Source: Tillus elongatus (taxonomy: Eukaryota; Arthropoda; Insecta; Coleoptera; Cleridae). From it: a stretch of 64,000 bases of DNA. This document shows, piece after piece, positions 11,395 through 23,021 of the stretch. Positions within the stretch are counted from its first letter, which is position 1. Each line of letters opens with the position of its first letter. A model generated the notes under the pieces. The model worked only from the letters and a program-made list of their open reading frames with translations, was not told where the DNA came from and ran no database searches. Made by a program: the position numbers and the translations under genes. The stretch is taken from assembly GCA_964006375.1 (NCBI GenBank), contig OZ023268.1, forward strand, positions 87,548,358-87,612,357, read 5' to 3'.

Positions 11395-12738
11395 ATGAGT
11401 TTCTGTAAGAAGGCGCCTACATTGCCCCGCTATTTCCTTCGACAAAGGTACTTACAGGCAACTGGGGAACAAACCCCCAACAGATGTACTGGCTCTATCT
11501 AGTGATTATCAGACCAATGATAACATATGAAGCCATAGTTTGGTGGCCTAAGGCACTTGGTGGTATTGCGAGGGCCAAACTGGCTCATATAGAGACAAGC
11601 TTGTCTGATGATAACGGGAGCGATGAGCACCACACGATCAGCCGCTCTGGAGGTCTTCCTTAATATTCCACCTCTTCACATATGGTTGGAGAGGGTGGCG
11701 AGGTGGACAACGTACAGACTAAAACAAACGGCCGACAATTTGCCGAAGGATATCAGTCTGGGAGGGTCCGGACTCCTCGATGACATTGAGGGTCACGGGA
11801 TTCTGGGAATGGTCTCAGACTTGATGCCTACAAAGATCAGTAGAGATCTGTCTTTCAAGACCGTCCTCCCGGAAAGGGAGGACTGGGAGCGAAATCAAAC
11901 TACCCTATTGAGAGCCGATCTCTGCTGGTACTCTGACGGCTCCAAACCCAATATGGGAGTAGGAGCCGGCGCATATGGGGGCAGCACCGATGCTAGACTA
12001 TCAGCCAGCCTCGGCAAATACGCAACCATACACCAGGCAGAAGTGTATGCCATCGAGATGTGTGCAAGGGAAAGTATAAAAAACCAGTGCACACACAAAT
12101 CGATAAAGATATATGCAGATAGACAAGCTGCAATAAAGGCTCTTGGTTCCTACCGGTGCAATTCAAAAACGGTATGGAGTTGTAAATCTGCCCTTAACGA
12201 ACTGGGCAACTGTAATGAGGTGTCGCTGGTCTGGATACCAGGTCACTTGGACCATGATGGCAATGTTGCGGCGGACGCGCTTGCCAGGAGTGGTGCCCAG
12301 AGAGACTTTGTCGGACCAGAACCGGTGCTGGGGATAACATCATGCACAGCAAAACGCACCTTAAAGACCTGGACAGAAAGAATGACAATCCAGTATTGGC
12401 AAAATCTTCCAGGATTAGCTCACTCTAAGGCCTTCATAAATGGCCTGTCTGAGTCAAGGGCTAAAAAACTTCTAGAGTTAAACAGACAACAACTGAGTAC
12501 TCTAGTCGGCCTGTATACAGGACACCACATGCACCGTATTGGAGTCGGTTAGGAGACCGAGTGCCGGCTGTGTATGGAGAGTGACGAGACAGCAGAGCAC
12601 GTACTGTGTTCCTGTCCGGCAGCGGACAGGACTAGATACTTACTCTTTGGCAAGATAAAGCTTGCTCCGGAGGATCTGGATCAACTTTCGCCCACAAAGA
12701 TTATCGACTTCTGCAGGAGGCTAGCTTTGTTGGGCTAA
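11395..12738 (+). pseudogene. I-group LINE ORF2 tail: RT end, RNase H, zinc knuckle
   Basis: The largest open part is 11608-12552. It holds an RNase H domain with all four acids visible: D110 (WYSDGSKPN), E145 (QAEVYAIE), D171 (IYADRQAA) and D223 (NVAADALA). Upstream, in another frame, MYWLYLVIIRPMITYEAIVW and KKAPTLPRYFLRQ are the C-terminal RT region, so a frameshift lies near 11604. Downstream, TAG 12550-12552 interrupts the frame, which continues CRLCMESDETAEHVLCSCP, a C-terminal zinc knuckle, to the genuine stop TAA at 12736-12738. The order RT, RNase H, CCHC-like knuckle fits I/LOA/Jockey-group LINEs. It is 5' truncated with no endonuclease or RT core. The GC content is higher than that of the surroundings. 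Related minus-strand fragments are at 20600-21640 and 35455-35660. Confidence 0.85.
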
Positions 12739-12830
12739 ATATAGACTATTAGGCGTGAGCCACAATATACCTTATGGTCGCGGTGGAGGGACCAGTATGG
12801 CCCACTCACAATCAAACCTAACCTAACCTA
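12739..12830 (+). repeat. LINE 3' UTR ending in (CCTAA)3
   Basis: About 75 bp of 3' UTR is followed by aacctaacctaaccta at 12815-12830, the complement of the insect telomere unit TTAGG, in place of a poly-A tail. Confidence 0.7.
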
Positions 12831-13727
12831 CAGGCACTGTCCGTTGAACAACCTTTTAAGTTATCCTAGCTGATTATTGCTAATATTTTTTCACCACCAT
12901 CTGCTCAACAAATTCCACTTTTCTTAAATGACGCTAAACTTAATCACCACTTAAGCGTATTCATTAACACGTACTGTGTTAAAAGATGTTAAAATATAAA
13001 ATTAATATTTTGTGTAATCAACCTACCTATAGATGGCTTATGAGGAAATACAGAAAACTCAAGAGCCAGACGACTGCAGATAAGTCTAATGTAGGGCAAA
13101 GGAATCAGCAAATTTGGTAAATGTTCTGCAAATTATCAAATACCTTAATCTAGATTAGAAGAAGTAAAAATTCAAAGGTAACTTAATTAAGCCATCCAAA
13201 CTTAGTCAGCAAATTTGGTTCATCTATAAATTTAAAGTTCTGTAAACATAAACCGTCTAACTTAATTTAGGAGGGTGCTCTCGCTAGTTACTGATGCCGT
13301 TTCCAAACAAGTATGTATATCGAAAATCAATGAGATCAGGTTATTTAGACAGTTCTTTTTACTTTCACATCAAGCAGCATCGCTGTCAGCTCTTATTCAG
13401 AATGTAATTTAAAAGTATCCCACAGACTGGTCCAAAAGTAAATGTACACAGAGCGCCAGTAGATTCTTGACATCAGACTATCACGATTTAGCAAAACTTA
13501 GCCCAGTCCATTAATCAAAACTAAAAATAGATACAGGTGTTAAAATGAGCAATTGAATTTACCTTTTCATTTATATCTAAAAAGTCTAGAAAACTATTTG
13601 ACTTATTGCCTTAAAAGTTGGTAGAGATGAGTTTCATAGTGTTAAAAACAGATTCAATTCTAATTTACGTCTAATAGATAAAGGACGTGGCTTGCGCTAC
13701 CATTTGAGACTTAAAAAAAGTAAGTTC
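12831..13727. other. No gene recognised
   Basis: About 900 AT-rich bases without family-like frames, terminal repeats or tandem repeats that I could recognise. Confidence 0.5.
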
Positions 13728-14058
13728 GGGACGCAGCAAGTGCGTTATGATAGTGATTTTTCATTAAATGCTTCAAATTTGAATAACTCCATTTTCTATA
13801 AACTTAGAAGGGTGAATTTTGGTACGTAGTAAGGTATTTCCCAAGGCAACATATCCAACAAATTTCATTTATATAGATTTGTAATTTTCGGAGAAAAAAC
13901 TTTTTTTAAAAGAAAACTCAAAATTTTTCCGGAACGCGTTGTCCGATTTTCCTGGCTAACAAACTTAGCCAAGATATTACTAAAAGAAAGGTACCCGCCG
14001 AGTTTCATGCAAATTGGTTAATTCCTTTTTGAGTTGTCGGTTGGATACACACACACAC

Positions 14059-14060
<2 letters not shown>

Positions 14061-14145
<85 letters not shown>
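14061..14145. repeat. (TA)n microsatellite
   Basis: 85 bp, preceded by a short (CA)n. Confidence 0.97.
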
Positions 14146-14147
<2 letters not shown>

Positions 14148-14249
14148 GGCTTCAAAACAGGAGCCGAAACGTCGGGTTTCCATACATTCTGGACGCGGTT
14201 TAACCCGAGAACCAAGCATGTCTCACATTAAAGACCGCGGAAATCTTTC

Positions 14250-14252
<3 letters not shown>
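14146..14252. repeat. Short retroelement-tail-like fragment between two TA tracts
   Basis: 107 bp containing gagccgaaacgtcggg and gacgcggtttaacccgag, a style of sequence typical of PLE end regions. Both sides are pure (TA)n. The assignment is an inference. Confidence 0.4.

Positions 14253-14321
<69 letters not shown>
14253..14321. repeat. (TA)n microsatellite
   Basis: 69 bp of TA. Confidence 0.97.
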
Positions 14322-14324
<3 letters not shown>

Positions 14325-14370
14325 GATGAGTAACAGTTGTTACACGTTAGCGTGCTAATATTTGTATACT

Positions 14371-15765
<1,395 letters not shown>

Positions 15766-16005
15766 CTGACCCTGGATATGGGTTCTAGGGGTCCTAGTTC
15801 GCGCTCATTTGAAAGAAAATTTGCAAAGTCTCACCATCGGTGCCTCTCTGTTATTGAATTTTTTTTTACAAAAATTCTCTAATACACACACTTTCTTGTT
15901 AGCTTTGCTAGGAAGTTGTTGATCAGAAAATAGTATTTTCTTGTATTCTCTTAACAAAAAAGGTATGGTAAGTACAATTTAGAGAACAAAATTCATCACA
16001 ATAGA

Positions 16006-16260
16006 CCTGACGATGGTTTCGCTAAGAAAATTAGCGTCATCAGAGGGATGAATAAACTAAATGAATAAAGCTTAGACCTACTATATATGTTAGTTGCCAA
16101 GCAGTTTTGAACGGCGTCCTCTAGGAAGGTATACAGACAGACCCCCACTGTTAATTCTTAAATTCCTGTAATTAAGGCTGAATACCTGCCTTTGTAATAC
16201 TGTGTGTCGTTATCACATATTCCTTCTAAGAAGGACACGCTGACTAAAGATTTAGTTAAC
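16006..16260 (-). ncRNA. PLE tail with hammerhead-ribozyme-like motif
   Basis: On the minus strand 16048-16006: CCT, CTGATGA, a stem-loop closing in TTAGC, GAAA, CCATCG, TC, AGG. The hammerhead core boxes CUGAUGA and GAAA, the GUC cleavage triplet and a 3-bp stem I (CCU/AGG) are present; stem II has one unpaired C before it. The flank to 16260 resembles PLE tail sequence. No ORF survives. Confidence 0.55.
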
Positions 16261-16291
16261 TAAAAACTTAAATGAAAATAAGCCCATTAAT

Positions 16292-16970
16292 ACAAGGAAT
16301 CTAAGCAATTGTTACTCGTTGACATGACAAGTTAACTAATTATTTGTACAATCCTGTGACATTTGGTGACATCTTGTGCATATTATCTTGACTGTTGATC
16401 AGCAACATAGGTGGAGTGTAAATGTGTGGACAGGAATAATTGTAGACCACATAATAGGGTCGCATTTTTTGATGGACACCTCAATGGAAATATTTTTCAA
16501 AAATTTTTAAACGAAGATCTTGATAATCAGCTGGAAAACATACCACTACAACTATTGGATCAGAAGAGGAGGACCTATTCCGTGGCCTCCAAGGTCGCCA
16601 GATCTAACGAAACTGGATTTTTGCTTATCGGGATACATTAAAGATCTGGTCTAGAAAACACCCCCCACAACGTGAGAAAACATGCGGGAAAGAATAAGAG
16701 AAGCATTTGATTCAAATACACCCTTGATGTTACGCAATGTAAATAAATATTTAACAGGCAGGTTCAATATGTGTCTACAACAAAATGATAAAGTGTTTGA
16801 ACATTTGATGATGAAGTAGTTATTGTGTTTTTGTTAATTACCTAAATTATGGTAATAATCTTTTATTCTGAATGATTTTATCATTATTTAAATAAATATG
16901 ATATACATTTGCAATACAAAAAGAAATAACATTATTCTGTCAACGAGTAGCAATTGCTTCGATTCCTTGT
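16292..16970 (+). mobile_element. Decayed DDE transposon with 33-bp TIRs
   Basis: 16292-16324 and 16938-16970 are inverted copies (acaaggaatc, caattg, actcgttgaca) with two mismatches, enclosing a transposase relic. It is 679 bp, far shorter than an intact copy. Confidence 0.75.
16405..16822 (+). pseudogene. DDE transposase relic, C-terminal part
   Basis: FFDGHLNGNIFQKFLNEDL and LENIPLQLLD match the segment between the first and second catalytic acids of the DUF4817-type transposases. A deletion removes QQDGAP. In the next frame GGPIPWPPRSPDLTKLDFCL and SGYIKDLV follow. A short FEHL-type C terminus ends near 16820. A frameshift and the internal deletion make it dead. Confidence 0.75.
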
Positions 16971-17111
16971 GCCGTGCCGTCTGTGATTTTTCTCATTTTC
17001 TGTGAAAATTTTGGAAAAAGCTTCATATCTCAAAAGTAGGTTGAGATAGATACGGCAAACGTGATATTTTGTGAATGAGCACACTTTGAGCTTTCTAACG
17101 GCAAAATAATA

Positions 17112-17193
17112 TACAGGGTGTTGTATTTAAGAAATTCAATTAAAATGGAAGTGAATGTAAGGATGTTTGAAGAGAAATTTTGAACACCCTGTA
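17112..17193. mobile_element. Tiny TIR fragment, CAGGGTGTT ends
   Basis: TA-CAGGGTGTT at 17112-17122 and AACACCCTG-TA at 17183-17193 enclose 60 bp. It may be a MITE or two ends of larger decayed elements; further CACCCTGTA ends lie at 17482 and 18944. Confidence 0.4.
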
Positions 17194-17610
17194 TGGACGA
17201 ATCCAAATGTGAAGACAGTTCAGGATGAACTAGGCCAATATTAGATTGCACGTAAATTTTTCAGGGTAACTAACAAACAATGGCAGAGATACATCAGTCT
17301 GAAGAAAGTATTTTTTTGACTAAATTTTTAAAGAAAAGTTAGTAACTCGTCAACACTGCATTTGACAATCTTACAAATGTTTAGTTGAATATAGAACCTC
17401 CAGATGCTTCATCTACCATATAAAAAACTATAGTATTCCATTTTAGAAAGATATAATTTTTGGTATTACTCTTTTTTTGTACACCCTGTATACTTAAAAA
17501 TAATTTTTGGTTGTAGCAAAGATCACACGTTATAAGTTTCATTGAGAAATTTGTGATCAAGTACAACAGTGTAGTAAATATGGACCGACGTGCGCTTATT
17601 GGGCAAGCCT

Positions 17611-17750
17611 GTATATAAACATATAAAGTCTGAGACCGACCTCGGATTTGGGTTCCAAGGGTCCTCAGTCGCGCTCATTTGCAGACATTCTTTCAAAAAT
17701 CAAAAGTCGCGATCTCCTCGTTAGTGAATTTTTTAAAGAAAATTCACTAA
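17611..17750 (+). repeat. GCR right-end fragment with hairpin
   Basis: gtatataaacatataaa, cctcggatttgggttcc, cgcgctcattt, and a terminal hairpin ttagtgaattttttaaag/aaaattcactaa at 17721-17750. Confidence 0.8.
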
Positions 17751-19420
17751 AATAATTTCTAAACGTCAATACATCTGAGGTCTACGTACTTGAAGGTTAA
17801 ATTGAATGACTATACTTCCAGACAGATGTTTATTTAAAATCCCTACGCATTTCGGCTTCATCGAGAAATCTTCATGGGTTAATACCTAGAATATAAAAAT
17901 TGGTTGCGTCAGAAACTACGCTTCCGGTAGGTAGCATGTAAGTATGATACAAAGTCAAAAAAGGCATCTAACAGCTGAAAAAGAGAAAAAATTTGAAAAA
18001 TATGTACAAGCAATGAAAAGCCTAAAAGTCACATTACAAACTGCGCAAAAGTTCAATAGAAAACAATTGATGGTTAAACGAAGCATTAGCACATTAAAAG
18101 GACTAAGTTCCACAACAATGGTATTTAAAGGAGTAAAACATAAGTTCCAATTTAAGTACCAACACAACAAAAGTGCCGAGCAAAACTTTCAGAAAACATT
18201 TTCTACAAACAAAGGGGTATTTTACATTCGTTCTTCAACCAAAAAAGGGGCATCTGGTGACAAGCATAAAAAACATCACCTGAATTGTACTTGAAAAAAC
18301 CTTTCGAATGTTTTCCCGAAGCTCCAGTCACCGTAGTTACCGAGATATTAATGTCGCCCACCTAATGAATAACCCTGTATATGTCGGCTCCGATGCACTT
18401 TTGAAATCTGTTTTTACCGCTATTACATATGTTGTATGAGGTACTAACTAGGCATGCTAGTTTTATTTGTGGCCGTTAAAAAAAGTGATCATCCCAAACC
18501 CAATGTAAAATGGCCACACCCCTTTCGAGATTTCTCAGAGTAAATATTTTTTTGACGTCAGGATCCAGATGCTCGTGAAAAGTTAAACAACTTTCCCCAT
18601 TTGAACCACATTGTAGCTCTAATAATAACGGAGATGACTATTGTCAACAATACCCATGAAGAAGCATTTCCGGATCTAGATATCTCTGGAACTATGCAGA
18701 ATCGACTAGAACGTGTTGGCTTCATAAGATAAACAATCGAATTTGCAGTTGAACTAGCCGGGAAAATCCCTAGCGTTCACTAAGAAAATTTAACTTGATA
18801 TGTCAATATCAGCAATTCCATGCGTAATTGTTTTTTGACGCCAGAGTCGAGATGCTTGTGAAATGTGGAATAACTTTCCCCATTTGAACCACATTGTAGC
18901 TCCAATAATAACGAAGATAGCTGTTCTAAACGATTCCCGTGAACACCCTGTATAATAGGGTCATAACTCAGACAAAAAATATGAAACAAGATTAGGTGTT
19001 TCAGGAAAAGCAAAAAGAAGATAACATTTGTAATATGAATATTTTGAGATCACCGCCTTCGAAAAGTTTCATCCGAAAAAGTGCCATCTGGTGGCAATAA
19101 TAAGAAAATAAAAATATATTTCCTGAATTACACTCGAAATAACTTTTTGAATAGTTTTTTCCGAAGCTCTAGTTGCCATAGTTACCGAGCTATGAATGTC
19201 GCTTACCTAATGAATCATGCTGTATATCTCGGCTCTGATGCACTTTTGAAAACTTTTTTATCACAGTTACATATGTTGTATGAGGTACAATCAAAGCATG
19301 CTAGTTTTATTCGTGGCCCCAAAAAAAAGTGCCCATACCCCTTTCAATGAAAAAAGAAGCCCATCTAGCTGGTAATACTTAAGTTACATTTTCTTCTAGG
19401 AACTACACTGTATAAGAAAT
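17751..19420. repeat. Block with two pairs of duplicated segments
   Basis: 18250-18490 and 19082-19330 are diverged direct copies about 833 bp apart (gttaccgag, ggctc.gatgcacttttga, catgctagtttta). 18548-18660 and 18831-18945 are a second pair (ccccatttgaaccacattg). CACCCTGTA ends occur among them. The 116-codon frame at 17944-18294 has no recognised family and is probably chance. Confidence 0.6.
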
Positions 19421-19739
19421 TGTCAAAGTTGTACTTTCATTTATTGTCTTCGGTTCTCCATATAATGACTACAGCTAAAATAATAGCATCTTCAAGGTTG
19501 AGACAGTAACAGGATGGATCTAAGCGACGCGGTTTTAAATAGCTAAAATGAACGTCTGTGCATAGCTAAAGTTAAAATTTGCAAATGGGAGAATGAACAA
19601 AATAGAATCAATAAGTAACAGAAATGAAAAATGACACATGGAGACAACAGACCGGTGACAAGGAATAAACTATAGAGCAACTATATCAAGGAAGCTTGGC
19701 TCCGCGATCAAGTTCATTCTTTATCAAGAAAACAACACT

Positions 19740-20045
19740 ATTCTATTAGCTGCCTATATAGTGAAATGAAGTTTATCATACCGGTACTGAAAACATTCAG
19801 TACATTGATGTATTTGTAAATTTCCTAACTGCTCGGCGCCAAAACTGGATGGACGAAGGATTCTGACACTGTTCTCCTTGTCAAAACTATGACCACTCTC
19901 TCTCAGGTAGCAACCGAAAACTGGTCGCATTGTCAGCATTGTTTGTACTTATCAGGTGTTCAGATACTGGTGCCTAACGCCCTCCCTGTTCTTCCTGTAT
20001 AAACAACATTACGCTGAAGGTCGCCACAAGTTACACAATAAAATA
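19740..20045 (-). pseudogene. PLE C-terminal relic
   Basis: The minus strand gives VVYTGRTGRALGTSI, a GIY-YIG-like core, then after stops FGCYLRESGHSFDKENSVRI and LRPSSFGAEQLGNLQIHQC, the region downstream of the endonuclease in many PLEs. Several stops. Confidence 0.5.
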
Positions 20046-20199
20046 AACTACTATTTTTATAGGAAAGGTACCTTGGCTCACCTGGGTGTAATCCAACTTC
20101 AGAAACAAACATGTGGAAGAATCAAAATCCTCATGGAACAGTAGAACACGAATTCAATATAATTTTTAGTTTCGAATGAACGGAAATCATATTTGAGGT

Positions 20200-20440
20200 C
20201 CATATGAACTACCATGAAGTCTGAGTACCTCTCGAAATTTTCTACAAAATGGGTTCAGTGATCTCAATGATGGTTTACCATTAAATTTGGGGCGGAATAT
20301 GTATGCAAGACGTTGCACCGGCACACTTATCTGTGTAACTGTGAAATGACTTAATCGAAACGTCTCCCCAAAGCTGAAGAAGACGTGGCCGCTCACTCAA
20401 TTGACGAGCTCGTATTCCGGATTTTAACTCACCAGAATTT
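20200..20440 (+). pseudogene. Very decayed DDE transposase trace
   Basis: QDVAPAHLSV followed by LIETSPQS and RRRGRSLN resembles QQDGAPAHLS...FP..WIGRRG of the local transposase family. Stops interrupt every few residues. Low certainty. Confidence 0.35.
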
Positions 20441-20599
20441 TTTTAGTTCGGTACCTTAAATTAGTTGTCCGCAATGACACCAAACACTTGCGAAGAACTA
20501 CTATCTATTTTGACATGAATCGATACTATTTAGATTTAGCACTATCTCTTATCAGGCATATATCAAAGTTTAGGTAACTAATAGTAGTTGATTGTAGAT

Positions 20600-21640
20600 T
20601 GTTTTAATGAGTCGTATAGGCATGTGGCCTCTCAGATCTACGATCCCCTAATAGTTGGCCAAAAAATTCAGACTTTTTATGTAGTCCACTATCTTGGACA
20701 GCATTTGGCGCTTCCGCCAAGTATCAAGTTTGTTTCTTATGTGGCTTTTTGTTAGTCCACAATAAGGCTCTGGGCCATAGAATGGTGTTATTGTTGCCCC
20801 TTTTTCAAGGCTGTCTGCTTCCTCGTTTCTTTCGATGTCTTGATGCTGTGGTACCCACATCAAAGTTACTTTGTTGTTCACATGCAGTTGCTTCAAGGAT
20901 TTTTTGTAGTCTCAGGTCAGTTTAGACTCGGTTTTAAAATATTTAAAAGTCTTCAGAGTACTGTCTGGCATTTGGACTGATGTAGATCTCTTTATTTTTG
21001 AGCCCCCTTTTTTCACTCCTGTACTCAAAGATTTATAGCAATAATTTTTGCTTGGTAGATGGTGGAACTTTTTATCCCCAGTCCTTTTCCCTCCAGTTGT
21101 TTATATCCATCTGTATACCATACATATGAGCTGCCTGTCGACCTTGCGCTGTCTCTGTCCCATGTTTGACGGTCATTTATGACCGCGTCGAATGAAGTCC
21201 AGTTTGGCTGGCATTTGGTCTGTTGTTTCAGCAAGTTACTTAGTGCTGCTCTTCACGTATCTGTGCAGTGGAGTAAGATTCAGCACTGCCTCTTTTGCAG
21301 CTGTGGGACATGATGCTATGACGTTATTCCAAGACAGATCAGCCTATGCAATTTTGCAATTTTCTTTCTGTTAAGGCATGTTCCGTTTTTGGTCACCATA
21401 CTGTAGATGTAGATGTGACCATGGGTTTGACCACAGTTTGGTATAGCCAGTATATCATTCTGCTATTCAGTCCCCATGTCTTTTCTACGAATCTATGGCA
21501 TGTCCAGATTGCCATTGGGGATCTCGAAAGAGTTTTTCCAAGCGTGTCTTCCAATTCAGCTTTCGGTCTAACAAGATCCTTAAGTATTTGAGTTAATTGG
21601 AAATTTGTATGTATAATAGTTGGCACTCGTAAGTTATAAT
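20600..21640 (-). pseudogene. I-group LINE ORF2 tail, RNase H region, decayed
   Basis: Minus strand. 21626-21393: KTWGLNSRMIYWLYQTVV (RT C-terminal). 21234-21025: YVWYTDGYKQLEGKGLG and TIYQAKIIAINL (RNase H acids D and E). 20896-20648: VTLMWVPQHQDIERNEEA, with EADSLEKGA where the family has ADALA, then GPEPYCGLTKSH. The same arrangement and several shared residues as 11395-12738, hence probably the same clade. Broken into at least three frames. Confidence 0.75.
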
Positions 21641-22798
21641 AATTTTCTATTATTCCTTACATTTTGTACATCAAATTGATTTGCTTAATTCATCTGCTAA
21701 ATGACATTAAATGGGTGGGTTTGTGAAAACGTCTTGCTTAAGATCTCATAAAATAAAAATTGCAATATTTTTCCCATACTATAATAAGAACCAAATTCAG
21801 CAGTAATTTTTTGTAATAGTGTAACTGTAATATTTATTGAGATAACATTTAACATGTAAGTTGACAACTTGTGCTTGTTCAATTCACCATTTTGATAGCT
21901 TTATGCAAAGCAGGTAGCATAATTAAAACTTGGAAGCTCCATTGTAAAACACATTGTATAATTGTTATAAACTAAACTAAACTAAAAATTTGACCTACCA
22001 AAACCACTCATCTGGCTTCCTTAATACCAACCCTATAATATCCCGAAATTTAAAAATCATTTTATAAATTTTCTCTATTGAATCATTCGTTTTTAACCTT
22101 TGCTATTTAGAAAAATCTAAGTGAATTGTTAAGAAAGTATACCACTTGGATCAACTAATTAATTAGAAAGCTAAAATGGAGTTACGCAAGCTAAAAGAAA
22201 CCCAGTTAAAACTCTTGGAAATCCTATCAATCTTACAGACAGCAGGAAGAGTATCTCGCATTTCCATCATTAATGACGTAACGGGAGTCTTGCACAAACA
22301 ATGTTGATCAACAACCGAAGCAAATTAAACACGTTGCTCAGAACAGAGAGCATCATGTTGTGTAAAGATAAACTGTATTAAGATCATTATCAGTCAGTTC
22401 TAGCTGTGAAATCGAATCGCTTCCTTTTGTCTGCTGGGAGAAGTCGACATAGATTTCTATAGTCACTTGACACTGTCGTAAACGTGCTTTATGTTGTCAG
22501 GTACTTTGTTTAAATTAGGAGGGCGGATTTCTATTTCGCGTTGTTAGTTGAATCCGTTTTATTTGAGGTCTGAATTAGTCTCGTGTCCCTAAGGATAATT
22601 GGCGCGCCAGGGCGACCCTGTTAGGGTAATTTACATAGATACATACACCTTGTTTTCAGTTGGCCTGATCCACATTCGCCCTACTTTGAGCCCTGCAAAC
22701 TTGAGTTATCGCGCCGGTATTTCTATATAGACATCTTGTCCGAACTGTAGCAAGCGCCCACCGAAATAGAAACTTGTTAAATTATGTTGTAGCTTTGC
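21641..22798. other. No gene recognised
   Basis: About 1.15 kb. One segment, 22708-22770 (tcgcgccggtattt, cttgtccgaactg, agcaagcgccca), is shared with 30153-30208; nothing else was recognised. Confidence 0.5.
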
Positions 22799-22930
22799 TT
22801 TTACTGAATTTTCATTAAGAAAATTTACTAATAGAGAGGTAGGTAACGATGGTGAGACTTTCGGAACATGTTTTCAAATGAGCGCAAATTAGTTCCCCTA
22901 GAACCCATATCCAAGGTCCTTTCCAATGTT

Positions 22931-22999
<69 letters not shown>

Positions 23000-23000
23000 T

Positions 23001-23021
23001 GTATGTATGTATGTATGTATG
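23001..23021. repeat. (GTAT)n microsatellite, LINE target
   Basis: Five units of GTAT adjoin the LINE 3' end; matching repeats resume at 25334-25371 at its 5' end. Confidence 0.9.

Noticed and set aside
17944..18294. 116-codon Lys-rich plus-strand frame
   Set aside because: No family, low complexity, overlaps duplicated repeat sequence; most likely chance.
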